64,000 bases of DNA, from contig NZ_JQLI01000001.1 in the NCBI RefSeq assembly GCF_000744095.1, positions 62,001 through 126,000 on the forward strand, written 5' to 3'. Position 1 is the first letter of the stretch. The number at the start of each line of letters is the position of its first letter. Positions 54,002 through 63,752 of the stretch are shown piece after piece. The translations under genes and the position numbers were made by a program. Origin of the DNA: Cupriavidus necator A5-1 (GTDB lineage: Bacteria > Pseudomonadota > Gammaproteobacteria > Burkholderiales > Burkholderiaceae). Below the pieces are notes generated by a model that was not told the DNA's origin, did no database searches, and saw only the letters and a program-made list of their open reading frames with translations.

Positions 54002-54454
54002 ATGGATGACGAGATCAGGAAGAAGATCCTGGCGCTACTGGAACAACACCGGATCATGACGATCGCCACGATCCGGCCGGATGGCTGGCCGCAGGCGACC
54101 ACTGTGGGCTACGTCAGCAAAGGCCTTGTCCTCTACTTCCTGTGTGGCCTGGAAAGCCAGAAAGCAGCCAATCTGGCTCAGGACGACCGGGTATCCCTAA
54201 CCATTGATGACGATACCTCTGACCTAATGGCGATCACGGGGCTGTCCATGGCAGCGCGCGCGAAGCTCGTCCTCGACCCCGCCGAGGCGGACGAGGTCCT
54301 GCACATGCTTCCCCTGAAGTATCCGCAGCAAATCAAGTTGCCAGTACCAATGCCTACCCGGAACGAGGTGAGGATTTTCCGAGTGACGCCCACTGTCATT
54401 TCTGTCCTTGACTACTCGAAAGGTTTCGGACACGCGGACCTGGTCGTGTGCTAA
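54002..54454 (+). CDS. Pyridoxamine 5'-phosphate oxidase-like flavin-binding protein
   Basis: 150 residues. Split-barrel pattern (HRIMTIATIRPDGWPQATTVGYV ... LYFLCGLESQKAANLAQDDRVSLTID) of PNPOx-like FMN or F420-binding proteins. Probably a small reductase or flavin sensor. Strong ribosome-binding site. 69 bases before the MDR gene in the same direction. Confidence 0.85.
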   Translation: MDDEIRKKILALLEQHRIMTIATIRPDGWPQATTVGYVSKGLVLYFLCGLESQKAANLAQDDRVSLTIDDDTSDLMAITGLSMAARAKLVLDPAEADEVLHMLPLKYPQQIKLPVPMPTRNEVRIFRVTPTVISVLDYSKGFGHADLVVC

Positions 54455-54523
54455 CACTTGACTAAGACAACATAGACGTCGGCAATCCGCCACGCAGTCC
54501 TGCTACCGAGACGGCTCCGTCAA

Positions 54524-55639
54524 ATGAGAAACACGCGCGTCATAGTCACTCATTACGGCGGGCCTGATTCGCTTCAGGTGATAGATGAAGAGTGCCCTGA
54601 GCCAAAGAACGGTGAGGTGCGGGTAAGGGGGCTGGCAGCGGGAGTGTACCAGCCCGACCTGATGATGCGCGAAGGCTTTCATCCCGAAACGCCTCCTCTG
54701 CCTTTCACACTGGGGTGGGACCTGGTTGGACTGGTGGATCGGCTTGGCGACGGAGTTGCCGAAGTCGATTCAGGTCAGTTGGTCGCTGCGCTACCCATCA
54801 CCGGCGCGTATTCCGAGTTCGTCTGTCTGCCGCAGCGTGAACTTGTTCCGGTGCCTTTCGGATTGGACGCCGCCGAGGCTGTCAGCCTCGTGCTGAACTA
54901 TGTCACGGCCTACCAGATGTTACATCGGTCCGCGAAAGTCAAGGCGGGCCAGCGCGTGTTGATTCATGGCGCGACAGGTGGAGTCGGGTCGGCATTGATG
55001 CAACTCGGGCGCCTTGCCGGGCTCGAGATGTACGGTACTTGCTCATCGCAACATATGCCTGTGATTTCTGCCCTGGGCGGGATCCCGGTTGATTACAAAC
55101 AGGTTGATTTTGTCAAAGAAATTCAACGCCTCACGGGATCCGGTGTGGACGTCGTTTTTGATGGCATCGGTGGCCCCAATATTTGGCGTTCCCGCGAGGC
55201 CCTGTGTCCCGGCGGGACGGTAGTGGCTTATGGACTCTCTGCCGCGCTACGTGGAGGGCGATTGGCGTCTGGTCGCTCAGGCCGCAGGAATCGCTTCCAA
55301 CGGCTCGCCATTTTCGTTTTGTTCATTGCCGCCGGCTACGTTCTCCCGGGCCGGAAGCGCGTCGTCGCCTATAGCATTCAGTGGCTCAAGCGGATGCGGC
55401 CAGCATTGTTTCGCCAGGATCTGATCGCCTTGTTCGATTTGCTTCAACAGAAAAGAATCAAGCCGCTGATCGCGGAAAGGTTTTCTCTGGCTGAGGCAAG
55501 ACAGGCGCATGAGTTGCTTGGAGAGCAGGGTGTTACAGGCAAAGTCGTTTTGGTGGCAAAAGGCGTTGACGCGATTGCGAACCTCAGCGATGGCTGCAGA
55601 GAAGATACTTTCGTCCCCACCGAGGGCGACGGCTCATGA
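54524..55639 (+). CDS. Zinc-independent MDR oxidoreductase (quinone oxidoreductase-like)
   Basis: 371 residues. GroES-like N-terminus (YGGPDSLQVIDEECPEP), Rossmann motif GATGGVGSALMQLG, and the C-terminal LGEQGVTGKVVLVA. No structural zinc cysteine lobe. Likely NADPH:quinone/enone reductase. A hydrophobic insert (AIFVLFIAAGYVL, about residues 263-275) is unusual and might be membrane-associated. Confidence 0.85.
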   Translation: MRNTRVIVTHYGGPDSLQVIDEECPEPKNGEVRVRGLAAGVYQPDLMMREGFHPETPPLPFTLGWDLVGLVDRLGDGVAEVDSGQLVAALPITGAYSEFVCLPQRELVPVPFGLDAAEAVSLVLNYVTAYQMLHRSAKVKAGQRVLIHGATGGVGSALMQLGRLAGLEMYGTCSSQHMPVISALGGIPVDYKQVDFVKEIQRLTGSGVDVVFDGIGGPNIWRSREALCPGGTVVAYGLSAALRGGRLASGRSGRRNRFQRLAIFVLFIAAGYVLPGRKRVVAYSIQWLKRMRPALFRQDLIALFDLLQQKRIKPLIAERFSLAEARQAHELLGEQGVTGKVVLVAKGVDAIANLSDGCREDTFVPTEGDGS

Positions 55640-55722
55640 GCCCAGCCAACGTTCAATTGCTTGCGTGAGAGGTTGGTGTCCGTAGGAATGCTCAGCGGGA
55701 ACCAGTGTCGTTCGTCTCTTCC

Positions 55723-55791
55723 CGACCCCTATGTGCACATTGAAACTATGCGCACATAGGGGTCGCTATGCAAACCTCTGCATAGCGACCC
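55723..55791. terminator. Two overlapping strong hairpins
   Basis: Hairpin A: CGACCCCTATGTGC (55723-55736) pairs with GCACATAGGGGTCG (55752-55765), 14 bp perfect. Hairpin B: GGGTCGCTATGC (55760-55771) pairs with GCATAGCGACCC (55780-55791), 12 bp perfect. They share 55760-55765 and cannot form together. It lies between convergent genes. It may end both transcripts, though no clear U-tract follows; a switch or repeat function is possible. Confidence 0.6.
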
Positions 55792-55848
55792 GAAGCGGCT
55801 ATTCGCCAGTTTGCGGTTAGCGGCCGGTCTGCAGCCGCTAACAGACGG

Positions 55849-56256
55849 TCACGTGGAAGCCAGATCTCGTTTGACTGCCACGCATTTGATCTCGACCAAT
55901 AAGCCCGGATGGGCGAGTTCGGAAACGCCTATAGAGGTCCATGCGCACGTGCCATGTGGAAAAACCCGATTCTTCACCGCGCGGAATACTGGCATATGCG
56001 CGCTCATCTGCACATGGTACGTCGTCATGTCGACAACGTCCTCAAAGAGGCAGCCGGACGCTTCGAGCACCACACGCAGATTTTCCCAGCATGCCAGAAA
56101 TTGTGCCTCGGGATCGGCAATCACTTCGAGGTCGGCGGTACGCCCGACCTGTCCAGCGCAGAAAACGGTCACGCCTACCTTCACTGCGGGTATGTAACTG
56201 GCGCGCTCTACGATACGTTGCATCGTCGGCGGGACGATCAATTTGCGGTCTGCCAT
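55849..56256 (-). CDS. RidA family protein
   Basis: 135 residues from ATG 56256; a TTG at 56280 is possible. RidA/YjgF pattern: VFCAGQVGRTADLEVIADPEAQ, MTTYHVQMSAHMPVF, and IGVSELAHPGLLVEIKCVA; Arg and Glu active-site residues retained in part. Removes reactive enamine/imine intermediates. Downstream of the tctC-like gene, likely in one operon with the argininosuccinate lyase-like gene. Confidence 0.85.
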   Translation of the reverse strand: MADRKLIVPPTMQRIVERASYIPAVKVGVTVFCAGQVGRTADLEVIADPEAQFLACWENLRVVLEASGCLFEDVVDMTTYHVQMSAHMPVFRAVKNRVFPHGTCAWTSIGVSELAHPGLLVEIKCVAVKRDLAST

Positions 56257-56379
56257 GTGTTCTTTCGTTATCAAATTCAAGTGGTCATTCCCTGCGGTCT
56301 TGGAATATCCCCGCTCGTGACAATCTGGGACGATCTCCAGGAGGCGCCATATCCAACATGCAAAGGCGCCCCGGCATCT

Positions 56380-57342
56380 TCATTCCAGCTGGATGTTGGC
56401 GTGCTTGACTACTTCGGCCCAGCGCCGGGTGTCGTCGGCTATCACCTTGTCAAGGTTTTGCGCGTTGCCATAGAACGGCTGCGCGCCTTGTGTGGTCAGC
56501 TGCTTGACCATGGCGGGATCAGTGGCAATGGCCCTGACGGTGTCCTGCAGCTTTCTGATGACCTCCGGGCTGGTGCCGGCGGGCGCCATCAAGGCGGACC
56601 ACGACTCCGTTTCCGCGTCCTTGATCCCAAGTTCCGCGAACGTCGGCACGTCCGGAATCGCGGCATTTCTTTGCCGGCTGGCGACACCCAGCAACTTGAC
56701 CTTGCCTGATTTCACATAGGGCTGCAGACCGGGAAGATTCGCAAACAGAACCTGAATCTGGCCGGCAAGCAGATCGGTCGTTGCCGGTCCGGCACCCTTG
56801 TACGGCACGTGCGTGAATTTGACGCCGGTGCGCAGCATGAACAGCTCACCGATCATATGGTTGACGGACCCTTGGCCCGCCGACCCCATATTGAGCTTGC
56901 CGGGATTCGCCTTCGCATACTGGATCAGCTCGGCGATATTCTTCGCCGGCGTGTTTGCGGACACGGCCAGCACGTTCGGCACCGTGGCAAATAGCGCGAT
57001 GGGCGCGAAGTCCCTCGAAGGCGAAAAACTCAGGCTGCGCGACACCAGCGGCTGGATGACCTGACTGCCCATCGTCGCGTATAGCAGCGTGTAGCCGTCG
57101 GCGCGTGCCTTGGCCACGAACCCCGCGCCGATGGCACCACCAGCGCCAGGTTTGTTGTCGACAACGACCGGCTGGCCGAGCAACTGGGACATGCGCGTGG
57201 CTAGCAGCCGTGCTGTGAGATTCACGGTGCCACCCGGCGCGAACGGCACGACAAGGGATACGGGCTTGTCGGGATAGCCTTGCGCGCTGACAGCGGAGCA
57301 GCACGCCATGGCCGCGACCAGCACTGCGGTGAACTTGAACAT
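56380..57342 (-). CDS. Bug/TctC family periplasmic solute-binding protein
   Basis: 320 residues. Signal peptide (FTAVLVAAMACCSAVSAQ). Bug signature VVPFAPGGTVNLTARLLA, VVVDNKPGAGGAIGAGFVAK, and MGSAGQGSVNHMIGELF. Binds carboxylates or amino acid-like ligands for TctAB-type uptake or sensing. No tctAB adjacent. 18 bases downstream of the lyase gene. Confidence 0.92.
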   Translation of the reverse strand: MFKFTAVLVAAMACCSAVSAQGYPDKPVSLVVPFAPGGTVNLTARLLATRMSQLLGQPVVVDNKPGAGGAIGAGFVAKARADGYTLLYATMGSQVIQPLVSRSLSFSPSRDFAPIALFATVPNVLAVSANTPAKNIAELIQYAKANPGKLNMGSAGQGSVNHMIGELFMLRTGVKFTHVPYKGAGPATTDLLAGQIQVLFANLPGLQPYVKSGKVKLLGVASRQRNAAIPDVPTFAELGIKDAETESWSALMAPAGTSPEVIRKLQDTVRAIATDPAMVKQLTTQGAQPFYGNAQNLDKVIADDTRRWAEVVKHANIQLE

Positions 57343-57360
57343 GGTCGTCTCCTTCAGTCG

Positions 57361-58905
57361 TCAGCTGGCTTGCGCCAGGGCTTGCTGCACATGGCCGGCT
57401 GCGGCGATTGCCCGGGTGAGCTGCTCCAGCAAGGCAGCGGCGTTGTCGAGCCGTTTTTCGATGGATGCCAGCGTCTCGGCGTGCACGTTCAGTGCGGCTC
57501 GCTGTGCACCGATCCGATCGCGCACGCCTTGCGGTGCCGGCGCCCCGTACGATTCCCGCCCATTGACATTGCAGATCGGATCCAGACATTTTGCAACGTC
57601 CTCGGCCGGGAGCGCGGCCCGCCGCCCCAGCTGCTGCTGGGTCGCATCGTCAATCATCTCGGTCGTGATCGCCGTGGCCGGCAAACCCTCGTCGAGCGCA
57701 CGCCGTACCACGGCGCCGATGATATGGTGCGCATCGCGGAACGAAAGGTCGGCGTTACGCACGAGCAGGTCGGCCAGATCGGTCACTGCGGAGAAATCAT
57801 TGGCCGCGCGCGACGCCATGCGTTCGCGTTCCGGTTGCACGTCACGCACGAGCAGCGCCATCAACTCCAGACACTTCAACGCTTCTTCGCAACTCTCCCA
57901 GCAGGTACGCGTGCTTTCGCGACTGCTGTCGCCGGAATGCGTGAAGTGCGTGGATTTCACCGTGGTCAGCGCAGCCGACGTCAGGCCGATCAGATGCGCG
58001 GTCTTGCCGCGCAGATACTCCAGCACGACCGGGTTCTTCTTCTGCGGCATGATGCTCGACGTGCCGGCAATGCTGTCCGGAAACGTCAGAAAACCAAATT
58101 CGGGCGTCGACCAGATATAGAAGTCCTGCACCATGCGGCTGCACGTGATCATCATGATCGAGAGCGCCGCACTGAGCTCCAGTGCAAAGTCTCGCGACGC
58201 GACGCTGTCCAGCGCGTTGCCAAGCGGCCGGCTGAAGCCGAGCAGGTTGCTGGTCAGCGTGCGATCGATCGGGAACGACGTGCCAGCGAGTGCGCATGCG
58301 CCCATCGGGCAGCCGTCGAGCGTTTCCAGTACATGCTGCAGCCGGTCGATGTCCCGTGACCAGGCTTCGACCAACGCGGAAAAGTAGTAACCGTAGGTGA
58401 TGGGCTGGGCGGCCTGCATGTGGGTATAGCCCGGCATGACATGGTCGGCGTAGGCGTCGGCCTGTTCCAGCGCACTATCGCATAGCGACACAAGCGCCGC
58501 GCAAATCCGCACCACGTAGGCCCGTGCGCGAATCCGGTCGTTGGTCGCGCCAATATCGTTACGGCTGCGCGCCGTATGCAGGCGGCCGCCGAGATTCTGG
58601 CCGACGAGCTGGATCAGATGCGCCTCGTAGTTGAAATAGGCGTCTTCTCTGGCAGGATCGAGCTCCACAGCGTCAGGGCCGTCCCGGCGGATTTTCAGGA
58701 GGGCATTGGCCAGGGTCGACGTAGTGGTTTCGTCGAGAATATCCTGCCGATCCAGCATAACCAGGTGGGCCAGATTAATCTGGGTTAGGACGTCGAAGTT
58801 CTTGTTGAAGAATTCGCGCGTGGTACGGGGCTGGAAAATATATTGAATTACCTCCTGCGCGGGAGGCTGCTTGAGACGACGGCTGACTTTCGATTCCATT
58901 TTCAA
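57361..58905 (-). CDS. Argininosuccinate lyase-like enzyme
   Basis: 514 residues of the fumarase/aspartase superfamily. HTARSRND (110-117), GYTHMQ (159-164), and the signature GTSSIMPQKKNP (281-292) are complete. A C-terminal extension beyond 460 residues. Context (Bug receptor, RidA, LysR) argues for catabolic cleavage of an aspartate or fumarate adduct (inference) rather than arginine biosynthesis. Confidence 0.85.
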   Translation of the reverse strand: MKMESKVSRRLKQPPAQEVIQYIFQPRTTREFFNKNFDVLTQINLAHLVMLDRQDILDETTTSTLANALLKIRRDGPDAVELDPAREDAYFNYEAHLIQLVGQNLGGRLHTARSRNDIGATNDRIRARAYVVRICAALVSLCDSALEQADAYADHVMPGYTHMQAAQPITYGYYFSALVEAWSRDIDRLQHVLETLDGCPMGACALAGTSFPIDRTLTSNLLGFSRPLGNALDSVASRDFALELSAALSIMMITCSRMVQDFYIWSTPEFGFLTFPDSIAGTSSIMPQKKNPVVLEYLRGKTAHLIGLTSAALTTVKSTHFTHSGDSSRESTRTCWESCEEALKCLELMALLVRDVQPERERMASRAANDFSAVTDLADLLVRNADLSFRDAHHIIGAVVRRALDEGLPATAITTEMIDDATQQQLGRRAALPAEDVAKCLDPICNVNGRESYGAPAPQGVRDRIGAQRAALNVHAETLASIEKRLDNAAALLEQLTRAIAAAGHVQQALAQAS

Positions 58906-58944
58906 CTCGATTGAAGAAGACCTGCATCGAGTTTGGTTTCCGCT

Positions 58945-58999
58945 AACCCATACGTCAAATCAGGCGATCACAGCTTCCTATACAATTCCGATATGGGTT
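58945..58999. promoter_or_regulatory. Candidate LysR-operator region
   Basis: Inverted repeat AACCCATA (58945-58952) / TATGGGTT (58992-58999) encloses TATACAATTCCGATAT, an ATAC-N7-type palindrome typical of LysR sites. It lies in the divergent gap between the lyase and the regulator. Confidence 0.45.
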
Positions 59000-59062
59000 G
59001 GCGCGATATGCGGCGAAGCGGCCACGCATGCCACAATCCCCCGTATTTCAGGAGCGAATTCG

Positions 59063-59944
59063 ATGAATTTCAAGGAGATAGAGGCATTTCGGGCCGTGAT
59101 GATGTCGCGCTCCATGACCACGGCGGCGGGCTTGCTGCATACCTCCCAGCCCAACATCAGCCGCTGGATCGGGATGCTGGAACGCAAGGTGGGATTCCAG
59201 CTTTTCCAGCGCGTGGGGACAAAGCTGCTCCCGACCGCTGAGGCCGAAGCGTTTTATGCAGACGTCGAACGGGCGTTCATGGGACTCGAATCGCTGGACG
59301 AAAGCGCGAATTCGATTCGGCGTAGAGGTACCGGCCTGCTTCGTATCGGCGCTGTCGGATCTATTGCGGAAAGCGTCTTGCCGGCCGCGCTGGCGATTTT
59401 CCGGCAGCATTTTCCGGATATCCCCGTTTTGCTGAATACCGGCAGATCCGATGTCGTCGCAAAATGGACGGCGACCGGGTTTTGCGATATCGGATTCTGC
59501 TCGGTCCCGACAGACTTGCCGAGCCTGCACTACGAGGAAATCAACGTTGCGCGCGGGGTGTGCATCGTGCCCCGTTCGCACCGACTGGCGACCCGAAGCG
59601 TCATCGAGCCCGCCGACTTCGATGCCGAGCAGTTCATCTCGCTGCCAATTGAAAGCGCGAACCGGCGCGAGATCGACAGTCACTTCCAAATAGGGGCCAG
59701 GGTGTTCGCCATCGAAACGCCTTATGCGACCACCATCTGCAAGATGGTCGGCAAAGGTCTGGGGGTGTCCATTGTCAGTCCTATCGTCAGCCGCGCGTTG
59801 GGTCTTGCCGATGTATGCGAAATACCTTTCTCACGCGAGGTCATGTTCCGCAGCTTTGCCGTGACATCAGACCATTTCCCGCTGAACTTTCTCGCCAGCA
59901 GGTTCGCGGAATGCGTGCGGCAGGCGTTTGACGCGTTTCATTGA
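59063..59944 (+). CDS. LysR-family transcriptional regulator
   Basis: 293 residues from ATG 59063 (CAGGAG before it). N-terminal HTH (FKEIEAFRAVMMSRSMTTAAGLLHTSQPNISRWIGMLE, positions 3-40) and a periplasmic-binding-like effector domain. Divergent from the lyase/Bug/RidA operon and probably activates it. Confidence 0.92.
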   Translation: MNFKEIEAFRAVMMSRSMTTAAGLLHTSQPNISRWIGMLERKVGFQLFQRVGTKLLPTAEAEAFYADVERAFMGLESLDESANSIRRRGTGLLRIGAVGSIAESVLPAALAIFRQHFPDIPVLLNTGRSDVVAKWTATGFCDIGFCSVPTDLPSLHYEEINVARGVCIVPRSHRLATRSVIEPADFDAEQFISLPIESANRREIDSHFQIGARVFAIETPYATTICKMVGKGLGVSIVSPIVSRALGLADVCEIPFSREVMFRSFAVTSDHFPLNFLASRFAECVRQAFDAFH

Positions 59945-60007
59945 TTGAACAACGGGGCGCAGGTGGCCGGCCGTTCGTGGCGTTGACACGGGGCCATACG
60001 CGCCGCC

Positions 60008-60247
60008 TTAATGTCGGTTCATCCCCTGCCGAGCGGCGGGCGCTAAGGGAATGTTGGTCAACTGGGCCAACTCAGTTGCCGCCTCGCGTAGCAGCGCCGA
60101 ATACTCGTGAATCCTCTCTGTCGTCAGCCGCACCCGCGGACCGGCAACGCTGATCACACCGACACAGCGCGAGCCGCTGACCACGGGCACCGGTATTGCC
60201 GACATACGCGGGGCGAAAACCTCGTCGATCATCGCGTAGCCGCGCAC
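60008..60247 (-). pseudogene. IclR-family regulator C-terminal fragment
   Basis: 79 codons: RGYAMIDEVFAPRMSAIPV, SGSRCVGVISVAGPRVRLT, and ELAQLTNIPL match the end of the IclR effector domain. The HTH and most of the effector domain are absent. Confidence 0.75.
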
Positions 60248-60443
60248 GCGCGCCCCCGTGCAGGAATCCCAGTAGCGCCTTCAGCGTCGTCGGCGCATTG
60301 GGCTCGTACTCATTGGGGCTGTCCGAAGCCCTGCAATATTACCAGCGCGACCGCCTGTTCGTCGGTCATCGTCATCAGCCACGCACTGGGAATACCTCGA
60401 TGCATCGCCATTCAAACCGCCAGTGCAGCCGTGAGGTAACGCC

Positions 60444-61040
60444 ATGTCATACGTCATTGCCAATATCGTCCGAGCACGGCGCAACCGTGAAGGAATTCCA
60501 CATCCGCCGCACCGATGGCGCACCGTTGCCCGAGTGGCTGGTGGGTTCGCATGTCACGCTCGGAATCAGGGCGGGCGACGGCAGCGAACTCGAGAACCAC
60601 TACTCGCTGATCGGTGTGCCCGGGCGGGCCGCCATCTACCGCATCGCCGTGCAGCGTGGAACGCATGGCAAAGGCGGTTCCCGATGCCTGCATGACGAAT
60701 ATTCGGTGGGTGACGCCATCGAAATGACGGGGCCATTCAACAGCTTTCCGCTGTAAGCCACGCCAGCATCGTCCCGCGTCGTTCTCGTGGCTGGCGGCAT
60801 CGGTGTGACACCGATACTGTCAATGGCCCATGCGCCTCGCGCTCAGGGCATACCGTTCGACCTGCATTACCTCGCGCGCAGCAACGACCGTCTGGTGTTT
60901 CTGGACGAACTGGCCGCTTTCGCAGATGACCGTTGACGTCCAGCCCAGGACGTCCATCCTCGATGCCTTGATCGCCGCCGACGTGTTCGTCTCTGACTGC
61001 AAGCGAGGCGAATGCGGTATGTTAGTAAGCGTCCGATTCA
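60444..61040 (+). pseudogene. Broken VanB-type oxygenase reductase gene
   Basis: Homology to phthalate-dioxygenase-reductase/VanB in pieces: FAD part (ELENHYSLIGVPGRA, GTHGKGGSRCLHD, GPFNSFPL), in-frame stop at 60754-60756, then the NAD part (VVLVAGGIGVTPILSM, FDLHYLARSNDRLVFLDEL), another stop, and in a new frame the 2Fe-2S part (SILDALIAADVFVSDCKRGECGML). A large piece between NAD and Fe-S parts is deleted. A decayed partner reductase of a Rieske oxygenase. Confidence 0.8.
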
Positions 61041-61141
61041 AGACGTACTTGACCTGTGCAGCATTGCCGGTTCAAGGGGCGAGCGACCCTGATGCTCTCT
61101 TTGTGCGCATGACAAAGCAGTTTCGCAGGAGGGTTGGCCTG

Positions 61142-61435
61142 TCAGATAAGAACCGGCTCCGGAAATGCGCGATGCCACGAGTGAATTTCGACACTCTCGC
61201 GCAAACCATGACTCCAAAACGGATCCGACTGCAATAACGTTTCGATTTCTGCCTTGTCGGTTGCTTGAACGATCCATAGGCCACCAACTGGAGCTGCGTC
61301 TGGATCCGGTCTTAGCGAGCCCGCAGCCAGAACTTGATTTTGATGGCGCTGCAGCCAGGCTATGTGCGCGTCAAGAAGAGTCGCGCGCAGCGCCAAGTGG
61401 TCTGGTTTGTCATGAAAACGAACCGCGAATAGCAT
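61142..61435 (-). CDS. YciI-like protein
   Basis: 97 residues. MLFAVRFHDKPDHLALRATL, DAHIAWLQRH, and DPFWSHGLRESVEIHSW follow the YciI ferredoxin-like fold with the conserved His and Asp. Small cytosolic enzyme-like protein, function uncertain. Intact amid decayed genes. Confidence 0.85.
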   Translation of the reverse strand: MLFAVRFHDKPDHLALRATLLDAHIAWLQRHQNQVLAAGSLRPDPDAAPVGGLWIVQATDKAEIETLLQSDPFWSHGLRESVEIHSWHRAFPEPVLI

Positions 61436-61562
61436 TCGTGCGTGCTCCTGATATGTGGGGCAATAGTACCCGAAACAAGGCTTTGGTCAGCCGGGGAGTA
61501 ACGCCCAAATTGCTCAGGGCAGCAGTCGTCGATCCGATTGATAGTAACCGTGCGACCGACTA

Positions 61563-62110
61563 GCGTGCTTGACGAGGGACGTTCAGGTTGCGTTCGGGCG
61601 AAGCTGGTCGGCCACGGCCCAAGGCAGCAGTTCGCTGACGCGATTGACGGGGCGCTCGGCAATGCGGGCAATGACGTGTCGCAGGTAGCCTCGGGATCGA
61701 GACCGTTCAGTTTGGCTGTCGCAACAAGCGTATAGATTGCGGCGCCGCGTTCACCACCACTGTCGGAGCCGAAGTGTAGGAAGTTCTTCCGGCCGAGCGC
61801 AACGGCGCGCAAGGCGCGCTCCGCGGCATTGTTGTCGATCTCGACGCAGCCATTGTCGACATACAGCGTTAGCGCAGTCCACTGATTCAGTGCGTAATTG
61901 ATGGCCTTCGCGGTATCACTTTTGTGCGAAACGGTGCTGAGCGTCGAGCGCAACCATATTTCGAAGGCGTCCAGTAAGGGGCGCGCTCGTTCTCGTCGGA
62001 CGCGTCTTCGCTCGTTGGCGGTTTGCCGCGGATCTCGGCCTCAATCGCGTACAGTTCGCCGATTCGGCGAATCGCCTCGGTGTTGATCTCGTTCCTGCGT
62101 GCCAGGTGCA
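61563..62110 (-). pseudogene. IS66-family transposase remnant
   Basis: Minus-strand pieces: AIRRIGELYAIEAEIRGKPP near 62040, then after a shift at about 61970 SDTAKAINYALNQW, DNGCVEIDNNAAERALRAV, and ALGRKNFLHFGSD. The C-terminal end LPALPSAPSIAS is out of frame at about 61690. Only the C-terminal third of IS66 TnpC, with several indels. Confidence 0.8.
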
Positions 62111-62535
62111 GGGTCAGTCCCCTGACGCCAAAATCTTGAGGTGCAGATCACGATGCTGTTCGCGATGCCTAATCTGTGGATAGTGCGCAAGAAGCTGTGC
62201 ATCGCAACAGCATGAGATGCAAGCGTGGCGTCACGGCGCAAGCGGCGCCGCCACAGTGCGCTGTCGCAGGCCAGGACAGCACAGCTAATCTAAGCAAAGT
62301 CATCGCACTTCGCGATCACGCAAGCGTCGAGTGTCGGAGATCTGCGTAAATTCGTGTTGCGCAGACCTTCCTTAACTCTGCGTTTTGAGGCCGCAGCCAA
62401 AGGTACTTCGGTCGTTCCTTGGGTAGCGGTGAAGGACCGTTCCTGGCCGGAACGTGACGGCCAAGGCGGTCGACCGAGATCGGCCAAGACGGCGGTCGCC
62501 TTTCTTCCAGAGCAAGTATTTGACGATTGACTCGA
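62111..62535. other. Intergenic stretch
   Basis: No gene recognised. Short frames (e.g. minus 62316-62612) have no known product. Confidence 0.4.
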
Positions 62536-63276
62536 CTAGTCAGCCCGCCGCCACTGACCTGATTCGTGGCGCACGCTGACCCTGTCTCCATTAAGCAACA
62601 CTTGCTCTTCACTCATCCTGATTGAGGTCGAAAGGTCAATGTCGAAATCGACCTTGAGTGCTTGTTCGACATAGGCATCCTCGATGGGAAGCTCCCAGGT
62701 CAGAAATAGCTGCGTGCAGTCCTGGTCGGCCGGGAAGTCGGTCACATCAAAACCGTTGCTGCCGCGTCGAATCACCCCATGAGGCTGGCAGGGATCGAAT
62801 ATCAACACCCTTCCCCGGCTCAGGGGGATTCGAAGACCCAACGACGGAAAATGTACGTCCAGCCCCTTGTCCTCGCTCAGGAAGAGATTGCAGAAGGCCG
62901 CACCGCCATACTGCTCTCCGTCATGGTGATACCTCGCGCCGCGGCAAGCCATGAGAGCGACGTCGCTCGGGGCAAACACTTCAGATAGTCCAAGCGTGCT
63001 CGTCCAATCGGACACCGCCCGCACGCAGCGCGAGTAGTCCGGCCAGCGAGCTCGCGCTCGTGCCAGAGGCATAACCTCGACGTCTCCGGGCTCCAGGGTC
63101 ATGCGGGACGATATCTCCCTTGCCCAATCCGCGAGCAGACGTGCTGGCGGCTCGGGTATATTGACCGTGCCCGACAGCACGATGTCACTCACGCTCCGAC
63201 TGCGGATGGCGTCGCCACCCCAGAAATAGGAGGTGAGGAGTGTTCGGGCCGGAGATTGTTGTGGGTTTTGGCTCAT
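62536..63276 (-). CDS. 2OG-Fe(II) oxygenase-like protein
   Basis: 246 residues from ATG 63276; an in-frame extension to 63519 lacks support. Iron site HxD...H visible: RYHHDGEQYGG (His, Asp) and DPCQPHGVIRRG (His, then Arg for 2OG). Jelly-roll order is right. Substrate unknown. An intact gene among fragments. Confidence 0.68.
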   Translation of the reverse strand: MSQNPQQSPARTLLTSYFWGGDAIRSRSVSDIVLSGTVNIPEPPARLLADWAREISSRMTLEPGDVEVMPLARARARWPDYSRCVRAVSDWTSTLGLSEVFAPSDVALMACRGARYHHDGEQYGGAAFCNLFLSEDKGLDVHFPSLGLRIPLSRGRVLIFDPCQPHGVIRRGSNGFDVTDFPADQDCTQLFLTWELPIEDAYVEQALKVDFDIDLSTSIRMSEEQVLLNGDRVSVRHESGQWRRAD

Positions 63277-63504
63277 AGCCAGCAGTGTAATGCGGCTGCC
63301 TCGGTTGCTTTGCCATCGCGCCAGCCAACGGCGCTTGTCGACCCCGAACTGCCGTTCAGACTGCCCCGCTGCAACGGCCGCTTCCAGAGAGCAACCGCCG
63401 CTCGTCATCGCGTGTAAACGGGCTGGCTCATCAGCGGCTGGGCGGACGCCTACTACTTCTCGGCGGAACTGATAGTGTTTCCGGTCGGGACGGGAAGGTC
63501 CATC

Positions 63505-63712
63505 CGCTGGGCACCGCAATCGCGCTGCCGCCGTTCGGGCAGAAGGCAGGCGCTGCCCCGGTCCTGTTCGGCTTCATGCAAATGGGCTGCGCGGCCCCGC
63601 CATGGAGTTGTCTCTGCGCAGGTTGTGCCCGCCTATTTGGCCTTCTTTATCGTCCTGGCGGCCAGCTTGCCGTTGTCGCCGCTGGTGTTCTGGCGATCGG
63701 CCGGTCGCTGAA
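63505..63712 (+). pseudogene. MFS (Bcr/CflA-type) transporter fragment
   Basis: LPPFGQKAGAAPVLFGFMQMG in one frame and VVPAYLAFFIVLAASLPL in another resemble the last helices of Bcr/CflA drug-efflux proteins. Both short and frame-broken, no start. Confidence 0.5.
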
Positions 63713-63752
63713 TGCCAGAAGCGGCGTTTGTCAACGTACTTGTCGCGTCACC

